A stretch of 13,562 nt of DNA from CAZEFK01 sp964511405 (GCA_964511405.1 CAZEFK010000196.1:1-13562), one strand, 5' to 3'; shown: positions 6,377-12,404, numbered from the stretch's first letter. A program made the numbers and translations. The notes: a model not told the origin generated them from the letters alone.

Positions 6377-7975
6377 ATGATCGACGCAGACAGTCCGGCC
6401 GCGGCTGGCGGCACCCAGAGCCTGGACCGCGCCTTGCAGCTGCTGCAGGCCGTAGCCGCGCACGGCGCCGACGGCGCCCGGCTGGCCGACCTGGTGGCCG
6501 CGGCCGGCCTGTCCAAGGCTACCGCCCATCGGCTGTTGTCGGCGCTGGCGCGCGGCGGGCTGGTCGAGCAGGACGGGGCCAGCCGCCGCTACCATCTGGG
6601 GGCGGCGGTGGTGGAGCTCGGCCGGTTGGCGGCGCTCCGGCATCCGCCGGCGCCGGGCTCGGCGTTCCTGCGGCCGGACTATCGCGGCGACGTCGTCCTG
6701 GCCGACCTGCTGTGCGACCGCCACGCCCGCGCCGCCGACGCCGACCGCGCCGCCCTGCTGCATGAAAGCGTGGCCGGGCACACGACCGAGCTCAGCTTCG
6801 CGCGGCTGGCGGCCGACTCGGCGCGGCTGGCGACGGTGCTGGCCGGGCTGGGCGTGGGCCGCGGCGACCGCGTCGCGATGCTGCTGCCCAAGGGCGCGGA
6901 GCTGCTGATCGCGGCGCTCGCGGTGTGGCGGCTGGGCGGCGTGGCCATGCCGCTGTTCACGACCTATACGCGCCAGGCCCTGGCCGAGCGGCTGGCCGAT
7001 GCCGGGCCGGGTGCGATCGTGACCAACGGCTTCCTGTGCCACAAGATCCCGCGCGACACGCCGGGGCCGGTGGTCGCCGTGGAGGGCGACGGCGCGCAGG
7101 GGACGCCGCACGCGGTGCCGTTCTGGTCGGCCCTGCATGCGGCGCGGCCGTGGAGCGAGCCCGCGCGCTATGCCGAAGGCGACCCCTTCGTGCTGCTGTA
7201 CACCTCGCGCGCGGAACCGCAGCCGCTGGGCGTGGCGCTGCCGGTCAAGGCACTGCCCGGGATCGAGCAGTACATGCGCGTGGGCCTGGACCTGCGCGAC
7301 GACGACATCTACTGGAACATGGGCGATCCGGCCTGGGCCTACGGCGCCTACTACGGATTGGTGGGGCCGCTCTTGCTGGGGCGCACCACGATCCTGTGCG
7401 ACGGCCCCTTCGACGTGCGCCAGGGCTACCGCGTGCTGGCCAAGTTCGGCGTCACCAACCTGACCGCGGCGCCGTCGCAGATGCGCGCCTGGCACCGCGC
7501 CGATGCCGCGGCCGCGCCCCGCCGCCTGGCCCTGCGCCTGGTGTCGGTGGTCGGCGAGCCGCTGCCGGCCGACCTGGTCGCCTGGGCGACCCAGACCCTG
7601 CGCGTGCCGCTGCGCGACCAGTACGGCCAGCGCGAGACCGGCATCATCCTGGTCAACCGCTACGGTCCGGGTGGCACCGCCCGTCCCGGCGACGGCTCGC
7701 TGGGCCGACCGATGCCGGGCTACCGGGTCGTGGTGCTGGACCCGGACGGCCGTGAGGCGCCGGTCGGCGGCGCCGGCGAGATCGCCATCGACGTCGAGCA
7801 GTCGCCGCTGTTCTGGTTCGACGGCTACGTCAACAGCCCGGAGCGCACCGCCCAGCGCTTCCGTCACGGCCGGCGCTACTATCTGACCGGCGACGCGGCC
7901 TTCCGCGACGCCGACGGCATGCTGCATTACCGCGGCCGCGTCTCCGACGAGGTGCTGATGCAGGAGGATGATTGA
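6377..7975 (+). CDS. IclR-type HTH domain fused to a degenerate, truncated AMP-binding acyl-CoA synthetase domain
   Basis: A 532-residue chimera. Residues about 13-85 are a complete IclR N-terminal winged helix: SLDRALQLLQAVAAHG, then LADLVAAAGLSKATAHRLLSAL (recognition helix), then the wing GLVEQDGASRRYHLG. The IclR effector-binding domain is missing. From about residue 98 the chain is an acetyl/propionyl-CoA-synthetase-like AMP-binding domain (VLADLLCDRHARA, FARLAADSARLATVL, GRGDRVAMLLPKG, YWNMGDPAWAYGAYYGLVGP). The ATP P-loop, normally TSGTTGxPKG, is TSRAEPQPLG at 276-285, losing the glycines and lysine; the YGQTETG motif is YGQRETG (416-422). TGD (504-506) remains. The chain stops at DEVLMQEDD, so the C-terminal subdomain with the catalytic Lys is absent, and CoA-ligase activity is unlikely. 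I chose ATG 6377 because codons upstream of it lack the GC-rich third positions; ATG 6368 is the alternative. It is divergent from livG with operators between. It could be a sensor-regulator or a deletion-fusion relic; the long open frame with coding bias favours recent function. Confidence 0.75.
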   Translation: MIDADSPAAAGGTQSLDRALQLLQAVAAHGADGARLADLVAAAGLSKATAHRLLSALARGGLVEQDGASRRYHLGAAVVELGRLAALRHPPAPGSAFLRPDYRGDVVLADLLCDRHARAADADRAALLHESVAGHTTELSFARLAADSARLATVLAGLGVGRGDRVAMLLPKGAELLIAALAVWRLGGVAMPLFTTYTRQALAERLADAGPGAIVTNGFLCHKIPRDTPGPVVAVEGDGAQGTPHAVPFWSALHAARPWSEPARYAEGDPFVLLYTSRAEPQPLGVALPVKALPGIEQYMRVGLDLRDDDIYWNMGDPAWAYGAYYGLVGPLLLGRTTILCDGPFDVRQGYRVLAKFGVTNLTAAPSQMRAWHRADAAAAPRRLALRLVSVVGEPLPADLVAWATQTLRVPLRDQYGQRETGIILVNRYGPGGTARPGDGSLGRPMPGYRVVVLDPDGREAPVGGAGEIAIDVEQSPLFWFDGYVNSPERTAQRFRHGRRYYLTGDAAFRDADGMLHYRGRVSDEVLMQEDD

Positions 7976-7981
7976 GCCGTG
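7895..7981 (+). repeat. 87-bp direct repeat, copy 1
   Basis: This stretch encodes the last 26 residues of the IclR-AMP fusion protein, its TGA stop and 6 nt beyond. It matches 9830-9916 at 85 of 87 positions; the differences are T7928/G9863 and A7968/G9903. The copies bound the accessory insert. Confidence 0.95.
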
Positions 7982-7992
7982 TGGGATGATTA

Positions 7993-8063
7993 GTGAGACT
8001 GGTCACCGGGGACGGCGGCGGTTGAATCGACCGCCCGCGCAACCCATCATCTGGTCAGACTAG
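7993..8063. promoter_or_regulatory. Possible antitoxin-toxin control region
   Basis: The region before the antitoxin gene has two imperfect dyads, GTGAGACTGGTCAC (7993-8006) and CTGGTCAGACTAG (8051-8063), sharing CTGGTCA. Between them is a hairpin (8017-8024 with 8028-8035, AAT loop, one G-T pair). Phd-type antitoxins usually bind paired palindromes in their own promoter, so these are candidate operators. No convincing -35/-10 pair was seen, and the hairpin could instead end transcription of the fusion gene. Confidence 0.3.
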
Positions 8064-8081
8064 CCATCATCGGATGCGGAC

Positions 8082-8363
8082 ATGCCTGAACCAAAGTCCC
8101 CCCAGCCGGCGGCCTGGGCGCTTCAGGACGCGAAGGCCCGCTTCAGCGAAGTGGTCAAGCGGGCGATCCAGAAAGGCCCGCAGCATGTCAGCGTCCGCGG
8201 GGTTCCGACGGTGGTCGTTCTCTCGGAAGACACCTACGCCGACTTGGTCGCGTCGAAACCCTCGATCGTCGATCACATCCTCGACGGCCCGGCTTGGCCG
8301 GACGACTTGGTGGACGCCATCAATGCCCGATCCGTCGATACCGATCGGGATGTCCAGTTCTGA
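8082..8363 (+). CDS. Phd/YefM-family antitoxin
   Basis: A 93-residue antitoxin that should bind and neutralise the adjacent PIN toxin and repress their shared promoter. The N-terminal half has the Phd/YefM fold pattern: AWALQDAKARFSEVVKRAIQ, then GPQHVSVRGVPTVVVLSEDTY. The C-terminal part (residues about 58-93) is the likely toxin-binding tail. It follows the fusion gene by 106 nt. The ATG at 8082 has only a weak purine-rich stretch upstream. Its TGA stop overlaps the likely toxin start (CTGA). Size and order, antitoxin first, are typical for type II systems. Confidence 0.88.
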   Translation: MPEPKSPQPAAWALQDAKARFSEVVKRAIQKGPQHVSVRGVPTVVVLSEDTYADLVASKPSIVDHILDGPAWPDDLVDAINARSVDTDRDVQF

Positions 8364-8764
8364 CCTACCTGATCGACACGAACGTCTTGTCGGAGGCGCG
8401 GCGTGGGAGCGCCGAGGCGCGGGCCTGGCTGCGTTCGACCGATCCGACGGTCATCTTTCTCAGCGTCGTCACGCTTGGCGAAATCATGAAAGGCATCGCC
8501 CTCAAAGCGCGCTCCGACGATGCGGCGGCAACCGCGCTCATGGTTTGGCTCGAACGCCTCCGTCAGGATCATGGTAGCCGCATTTTGCCGATCGACGGCC
8601 GGATTGCGCTGGCATGGGGACGCCTCGCCGCAGTACGCCCGCGCGGCATGGCCGATGGCCTGATCGCTGCGACCGCCGCCGTCCACGGAAAGATCGTCGT
8701 CACGCGCAATATCGCGGATTTCCAAGACGCCGGTGTGCCCGTCATCAATCCCTGGGCGGCTTGA
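8360..8764 (+). CDS. vapC: VapC/FitB-like PIN-domain ribonuclease toxin
   Basis: A 134-residue PIN-domain protein, expected to be a Mg-dependent endoribonuclease that acts on tRNA or rRNA when not bound by its antitoxin. The acidic residues of the active site are present: D6 in YLIDTNVLSE, E41 in TLGEIMKGI, D99 in GMADGLIAATA, and N117/D120 in VTRNIADF. It ends PVINPW, as many FitB-type toxins do. The length is normal if translation starts at CTG 8360, inside the antitoxin stop (CTGA, in place of the usual ATGA). No ATG or GTG exists nearby in frame; TTG at 8294 is the only other option and would overlap the antitoxin by 70 nt. The unusual start could lower toxin synthesis. Confidence 0.88.
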   Translation: MTYLIDTNVLSEARRGSAEARAWLRSTDPTVIFLSVVTLGEIMKGIALKARSDDAAATALMVWLERLRQDHGSRILPIDGRIALAWGRLAAVRPRGMADGLIAATAAVHGKIVVTRNIADFQDAGVPVINPWAA

Positions 8765-8866
8765 CGGATCGGCCGATGCGGGCCCGCCGTCCGCCATCGG
8801 GAGTTGAGTCCCTCGACCGATGCGGAAGATCCGGATACGCCGCGGGCTCACCCACGACTGGCTCAC

Positions 8867-8880
8867 CGGCTAATTAGCCG
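8867..8880. repeat. Perfect 14-bp palindrome CGGCTAATTAGCCG
   Basis: This perfect palindrome contains the TAA stop of the leftward MucR-like gene and lies 103 nt after the vapC stop, between two converging genes. It could form a short cruciform or be a protein-binding site. It lacks a loop and a T-run, so it is a poor intrinsic terminator. Confidence 0.45.
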
Positions 8881-9425
8881 CGGCGGATGAACAATCGTTC
8901 CGCTTGGGCTCGGGCCTCGGACTTCGTCAGTCCGTCGGACTTGATTGTCGCCGCCCAGGCCGGTGCGTCGACGTCGGCGGTAGTTTGTGGAGGTGTGGCA
9001 GGCGGGTCAGCCGGCCCGATCGGCACGGGCGCCGGTTCGACGGTGCGCTGCGGTGGACGGGATTGGGCCAGGCCGCCGCCGAGGTCGGCAACGGTGAGCC
9101 GCCGGCGCGTCGGCAGCGAGGGCAGTTCGGCCGGTGGTCGGTCGCGGACTTCGGTCGCAGGCGTCTGGGGGAGGTGGACGGCGGGCGGCATGGCGACCTG
9201 AGGGTCCGCCGTTATCTCGGGTGCCGAGCCGGCGGAGGGTGGCCGCCCACGGCGCCGGCGGTGCGGTGGCTCGGTCGCCGTGGCGCCGCCGCCAGCGGGC
9301 GTCGGGGCCAGGAATTGGCCGGTGTCGCGAATAATCGACGCCAAGTGTGTGGGAGTCATGGCGATGCCGGCATGGCGCGCGACGATGTCGGCGATCAGCG
9401 CGAGCGGTCGGGTGTGTTCTGTCAT
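8874..9425 (-). CDS. Pro-rich protein with MucR/Ros-like N-terminus, no zinc finger
   Basis: A 183-residue hypothetical protein. Residues 8-40 (LALIADIVARHAGIAMTPTHLASIIRDTGQFLA) match the pattern of the helical N-terminal region of MucR/Ros regulators (ADIV...L..LI....L). The Cys2His2 zinc finger and basic DNA-binding C-terminus of that family are absent. Instead there is a Pro/Ala/Thr/Arg-rich, probably disordered stretch (about 41-160), then a helical, charged end (GLTKSEARAQAERLFIRRG). In MucR the N-terminal region mediates oligomerisation, so a truncated form could modulate full-length MucR; that is inference. The ATG at 9425 has GAGAGGG 9 nt upstream. The overlapping plus-strand frame is Arg/Gly-rich and looks like a shadow. 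Whether this gene is expressed is uncertain. Confidence 0.55.
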   Translation of the reverse strand: MTEHTRPLALIADIVARHAGIAMTPTHLASIIRDTGQFLAPTPAGGGATATEPPHRRRRGRPPSAGSAPEITADPQVAMPPAVHLPQTPATEVRDRPPAELPSLPTRRRLTVADLGGGLAQSRPPQRTVEPAPVPIGPADPPATPPQTTADVDAPAWAATIKSDGLTKSEARAQAERLFIRRG

Positions 9426-9479
9426 GGAGGCGCACCCTCTCGGCGGACGGCCGGCGGGTCAAGCTGCGATGCAGGGGGG

Positions 9480-9665
9480 CTGACCCACACGACGATTGAA
9501 CTGAATGGCAAGGTGGTCTCGGTAGGCAACGCGGTGACCGAGCTGACCCGGGACATGCGCGATTTCGATCGCCGGCTCGTCCGGCTGGAAACGATTGTCG
9601 AGATCACCCGACCTGACGGCGGCGTTCTGCCGATCTCGGCGGACAAGCCGACCGGCACAAGGTGA
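9480..9665 (+). CDS. Small hypothetical protein, predicted helical
   Basis: The frame encodes about 61 residues from THTTIELNGKVVSVGNAVTEL, through a charged amphipathic segment (LTRDMRDFDRRLVRLETIVEI), to a short tail. The heptad-like spacing suggests a short coiled coil. I do not recognise the family. The start is uncertain: in frame there is CTG at 9480 (used here) and GTG at 9513. An ATG at 9469 would join if the G run at 9473-9478 had 7 instead of 6 residues. Its TGA overlaps the GTG of the next gene (GTGA), so the two are likely coupled. Confidence 0.45.
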   Translation: MTHTTIELNGKVVSVGNAVTELTRDMRDFDRRLVRLETIVEITRPDGGVLPISADKPTGTR

Positions 9666-9910
9666 CCGGGCCCGAGGTGGTCGACGATCGGCTCTGCGCC
9701 TGCGGCAACTGGCGGGCCTGCGACATGGATGGACGGCGATATTGCTCGCGGTGCGTGCCAGCCGGGTTCTTTCCGCGCGACCGCGTAGCGGCTTTGGCGC
9801 CGGCGCCGCTGCTTCAGCGGCAGCCCGATGCGGCCTTCCGCGACGCCGACGGCATGCTGCATGACCGCGGCCGCGTCTCCGACGAGGTGCTGATGCAGGA
9901 GGGTGATTGA
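9662..9910 (+). CDS. Small Cys-rich (zinc-ribbon-like) protein with repeat-derived tail
   Basis: An 82-residue protein starting at GTG 9662, overlapping the previous stop by 3 nt. Residues 12-31 have five cysteines in the order C12-x-C14-x5-C20-x7-C28-x2-C31 (CACGNWRACDMDGRRYCSRC), a spacing that suggests metal binding. From residue 57 onward the protein is translated from 87-bp repeat copy 2 in the same frame as copy 1, so its last 26 residues are nearly those of the IclR-AMP fusion (AAFRDADGMLHDRGRVSD). The original C-terminus was probably replaced when the repeat formed. The family is unknown. Confidence 0.45.
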   Translation: MTGPEVVDDRLCACGNWRACDMDGRRYCSRCVPAGFFPRDRVAALAPAPLLQRQPDAAFRDADGMLHDRGRVSDEVLMQEGD

Positions 9911-9916
9911 GCCGTG
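9830..9916 (+). repeat. 87-bp direct repeat, copy 2
   Basis: This is the second copy, offset 1935 bp from copy 1 and in the same orientation, with 2 mismatches. It supplies the 3' end and stop codon of the small Cys-rich gene and lies 19 nt from the stop of the convergent binding-protein gene. Identity ends sharply at 9916; on the left, 3 further bases match past one mismatch. Confidence 0.95.
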
Positions 9917-9935
9917 ACCGGCGCCGGCCCCGACG

Positions 9936-10706
9936 TCAGCGGTAGCCGGCGATGATCTTCTGGATGCTGCCGTCGGCCTTCATGGCTTCGATCGCTGCGG
10001 TGATCCTGGCGGCGCTGTCGCCGGGAAAGCCCAGCCCGGCCGCCATCCAGATCGGATCGGTGTAGATCGCCTTGCCGACTACCGGCCGCTCGCCGGTGGT
10101 CTCGAGATAGAGCGACGGCATCGTCACGTCGGCGCCGAAGAAGGCGTCGATCCGCCCGAACCTGAGCTTTTGGATGGTCGAGTCGTTCGACCCTTCGCTC
10201 AGCTTGTCCGGCGCTATCCCATGGTCGAGCAGCCACTCCCTGACATTGGAGCCGAAGGATATGCCGATCGTCTGCAGGGCGGCCGCCTGCTCCAGGCTGT
10301 CGATCGCCGGGTCGCCGGCCTTCCGGACGAAGCTGAAGCCGATCTCGTTGGTGATCCCGAGCCAGCGATAGGCCGCGGCGCGGTCCGGCGTGCGGGCGAA
10401 ATAGACGATGACGCCGTTCGTCCCGGCGCGAACCACCTCCTGGGCGCGCTTCCACGGCAGGATCTGCACCGTCGATGAAAACCCGGCCCGGGCCAGAACG
10501 GCCGTGCCGACATCGACCATCATCCCCGCCCTGGGGTTGCCTGGCGCGTTGCAGGCGGGCGGAAAGTCCGCGCAATAGACGGTGACCGGCTTGCCTTGCG
10601 CCATCGCCGGGGCTGCGGCAAACGCGGCAACCAAGGCTGCCACGGCGATGACCGAAAGCCTGCGCGCGCCCGTGGCGGGCATGGTCGAACCGGCGTGGTT
10701 GAACAT
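9936..10706 (-). CDS. Periplasmic polar amino-acid-type binding protein (SBP family 3)
   Basis: A 256-residue secreted protein. It has a signal peptide with ARR before a hydrophobic core (LSVIAVAALVAAFAAAP) and an AMA cleavage site at residue 36. The mature chain follows the family-3 solute-binding pattern: VTVYCADFPPACN, PRAGMMVDVGTAVLARAGF, ILPWKRAQEVVRAGTNGVI, then the second lobe (TIGISFGSNVREWLLDHGI, LRFGRIDAFFGADVTMPSLY) and back to lobe one (AAGLGFPGDSAARITAAIEA). The Arg usual in amino-acid-binding members near the FTxxR motif is not clear, so the ligand is open. The ATG at 10706 has GGGAGG upstream; the internal ATG at 10682 has none. No permease or ATPase is adjacent, so it may work with a remote transporter or as a sensor input. 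It converges on the accessory insert. Confidence 0.88.
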   Translation of the reverse strand: MFNHAGSTMPATGARRLSVIAVAALVAAFAAAPAMAQGKPVTVYCADFPPACNAPGNPRAGMMVDVGTAVLARAGFSSTVQILPWKRAQEVVRAGTNGVIVYFARTPDRAAAYRWLGITNEIGFSFVRKAGDPAIDSLEQAAALQTIGISFGSNVREWLLDHGIAPDKLSEGSNDSTIQKLRFGRIDAFFGADVTMPSLYLETTGERPVVGKAIYTDPIWMAAGLGFPGDSAARITAAIEAMKADGSIQKIIAGYR

Positions 10707-11194
10707 GAAGCCGTCTGCCTCCCGTCGGCGATCGAACGCGGATGGGCTGATGGTTCCCCGGCAGCATTACCAATCGATTAAAGACATGGTGCGCGCGCTT
10801 CGCAATGAATCTCGATCAACCTTCAGTCCAGATCTCGATCTGTTCCGAGCCTTTCCCGGCCGGCACCGCAATCTGAGTTCGCTGTGCTTCGGCGCCTGCG
10901 TCGACTTCGCTCGCCCGACATCAACTTGAGCCTGATCTGCACCAAGTGACGACACACATGCTGGGCTCGCCGGCGACCGGATCGTGCCGGCGCAGGAGAG
11001 ACGCTAAATCCAATTTATCTGATTATTGGTTCGAATACGGAGAAAGTTGCTAGGAGCAATTTGATTTATTTACGCCTCGCCCAGAATGGCATAGGGTCGG
11101 CACCGGCCTGATGCTACTAGGGTTCGAGTCGGATGCGCCGATTGCAGCGGATGGGCATAATGTCGGTGCTCGATCTCGCGCAGCGGCTGCCACG
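10707..11194. other. Intergenic region between the binding protein and the pentapeptide-repeat gene
   Basis: This 488-nt stretch should hold the divergent promoters of both neighbours. The part at 10990-11075 is notably AT-rich for this genome and includes a weak hairpin (TTGCT-AGG-AGCAA, 11047-11059) followed by a T-rich run. It also has the upstream copy of a 29-bp repeat (10956-10984). Short open frames here show no coding bias and I do not call them genes. Confidence 0.6.
10956..10984 (+). repeat. 29-bp direct repeat, upstream copy
   Basis: Starting ACATGCTGGGCTCGCC, this matches 12312-12340, in the 3' end of the pentapeptide-repeat gene, at 28 of 29 positions (one G/T difference). Read in the same frame it gives HMLGSPATGS, against NMLGSPSTGS in the gene. 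It may be a relic of a second gene copy. Confidence 0.8.
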
Positions 11195-12373
11195 ATGAGC
11201 CCGCCCGAGGCTCCCGGGCGCCGCAAGCTGGCGGCGGCGGCGCTCAAGGACGCGCTGGCCGCCCACCTTCGGTTCACGGGCCGGCGCAGCGGCGGCCTGC
11301 GCGCCAACCTGCGCTTCGCCGATCTTGCCGGGCTCAACCTGCCCAACGTCAATCTGCGCGAGATCATCCTGTCCGGAGCCGACCTTACGCGGGCCGTGCT
11401 GGATGCGGTGGATTTCACCCGGGCCGACCTGTTCGCCGCGATTCTGGACGAGGCGTCGCTGCGCGCGGCCGTGCTGGACAGCGCCGACCTGCGCGGCGCC
11501 CGCTTGCGCGGTGCCGACCTCACCGGCGCCGTGCTGACCCATGCCGACCTGCGCGCCGGCCGGGTGCTGGACGGCGGCCCGCCCCGGCGTGCGGCGGGCC
11601 GAAGCGCGGCGCGCCGACCGGACTCCTTGGCCCAATCGGTGCTGGCGGCCGTGGTCGCCGATGGCGCCGCCGGGGCCGAGCTGGTCGGCGCCGATCTGTC
11701 GTTCTGCCGACTGGACGGCGCCAACCTGGCCGGCGCCCGCCTGCGCGGCGCCAACCTGACCGGCGCGACGCTCGACGGTGCCGACCTCCGCCACGCCGAC
11801 CTGCGCGACGCCACCCTGGTCGGCGTGGCGCTGCACCAAGCCCGGACCGAGGGGACCGACCTGTCAGGCGCCTTCCGCGGCCACCTGCCGACGGTCGATG
11901 TGTCGCTGCAGGGGCCGCTGATGGCCCATCTGCGCTGGCTGTGCTTCGGCGGCGGCAGCGGCGCCTGCGCCGATTTCGCCCATCACGACCTCGCCGGCGC
12001 CAATTTGAGCCGCTTGAACCTGAGCTGCGCCAATCTCACCGGCGCCACGCTGTCGCGCGCCAGCCTGGTCGGCTCCAAGCTGATCGCCGCGCGCCTGGCC
12101 GAGGCCGACCTGTCCCATGTGCGCGCCGAGCATGCCGACCTGCGCGGCGCCAATCTGCGCGGGGCCAATCTGGCCGGCGCCAACTTCGCCGGCGCCCGGT
12201 TCGAAGACCTGGAGCTGTCGGCCGAACCGGACGCGGCGCCGCGCACATTGCGCACCGTGCTCGACGGCCTGCGCATCGACGACACCAACCTCGCCGATAC
12301 CATATTGGCCAACATGCTGGGCTCGCCGTCGACCGGATCGCATCGTCTGGGCGAGATGCGCTCGGGACTATAG
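11195..12373 (+). CDS. Pentapeptide-repeat protein
   Basis: A 392-residue protein built from A(D/N)LxG-type pentapeptides, which fold into a right-handed square beta-helix. From the ATG at 11195, a Pro/Lys/Arg-rich start is followed by a helical lead (KLAAAALKDALAAHLRF). Three helix blocks follow, roughly residues 38-121 (NLPNVNLREIILSGADL), 162-225 (GANLAGARLRGANLTGATL) and 256-335 (ADLRGANLRGANLAGANF). They are separated by an Arg/Ala-rich insert (about 122-160) and a Trp/Cys-containing loop (MAHLRWLCFGGGSG). A C-terminal helix plus a short non-repeat tail closes the chain. Some family members mimic DNA and protect gyrase, but most have no known role, and none can be assigned here. I preferred 11195 over the ATG at 11111 because codons between them (CTA, CTA, ATT, GCA, TCT) are unlike the gene body. 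Confidence 0.85.
   Translation: MSPPEAPGRRKLAAAALKDALAAHLRFTGRRSGGLRANLRFADLAGLNLPNVNLREIILSGADLTRAVLDAVDFTRADLFAAILDEASLRAAVLDSADLRGARLRGADLTGAVLTHADLRAGRVLDGGPPRRAAGRSAARRPDSLAQSVLAAVVADGAAGAELVGADLSFCRLDGANLAGARLRGANLTGATLDGADLRHADLRDATLVGVALHQARTEGTDLSGAFRGHLPTVDVSLQGPLMAHLRWLCFGGGSGACADFAHHDLAGANLSRLNLSCANLTGATLSRASLVGSKLIAARLAEADLSHVRAEHADLRGANLRGANLAGANFAGARFEDLELSAEPDAAPRTLRTVLDGLRIDDTNLADTILANMLGSPSTGSHRLGEMRSGL
12312..12340 (+). repeat. 29-bp direct repeat, copy inside the pentapeptide gene
   Basis: This copy encodes the tail NMLGSPSTGS near the C-terminus of the pentapeptide-repeat protein and matches 10956-10984 at 28 of 29 positions. The two copies are 1356 bp apart in the same orientation and bracket the gene. 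Confidence 0.8.
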
Positions 12374-12381
12374 CGCCGGGG

Positions 12382-12404
12382 GCCGGAGCCAGACCGGCTT
12401 GCTT
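12382..12404 (+). terminator. Candidate terminator after the pentapeptide-repeat gene
   Basis: GCCGG (12382-12386) pairs with CCGGC (12394-12398) across a 7-nt loop and is followed by TTGCTTTT. It starts 8 nt after the stop codon. The stem is short, so termination may be partial. Confidence 0.4.

Larger units (their letters stand above)
7982..9829. other. Accessory insert between direct repeats (toxin-antitoxin module and small genes)
   Basis: About 1.85 kb lies between the two 87-bp repeats and contains a Phd-VapC pair, a leftward MucR-like Pro-rich protein and two small rightward coupled genes. Codon use is less extreme than in the liv operon. No transposase, integrase or terminal inverted repeat is visible, so it is not a recognisable insertion sequence. 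Integration of a circular DNA by recombination in the repeat, or a tandem duplication with later loss, would both give this structure. Joining 7981 to 9917 reconstructs a hypothetical insert-free locus. Confidence 0.5.

Noticed and set aside
8904..9475. N-terminal part of a 253-residue plus-strand frame opposite the MucR-like gene
   Set aside because: Gly/Arg-rich shadow composition with no recognisable domain. Only its last 60 or so codons (from about 9480) look coding.
10767..10955. Small minus-strand frame upstream of the binding-protein gene
   Set aside because: Sixty-two residues without coding bias, ribosome binding site or family features; treated as intergenic.
11028..11038. GGTTCGAATAC, similar to a tRNA T-loop, possibly an attachment site
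   Set aside because: The flanks do not form T, anticodon or acceptor stems, and no 3' end pairs with an upstream acceptor strand.
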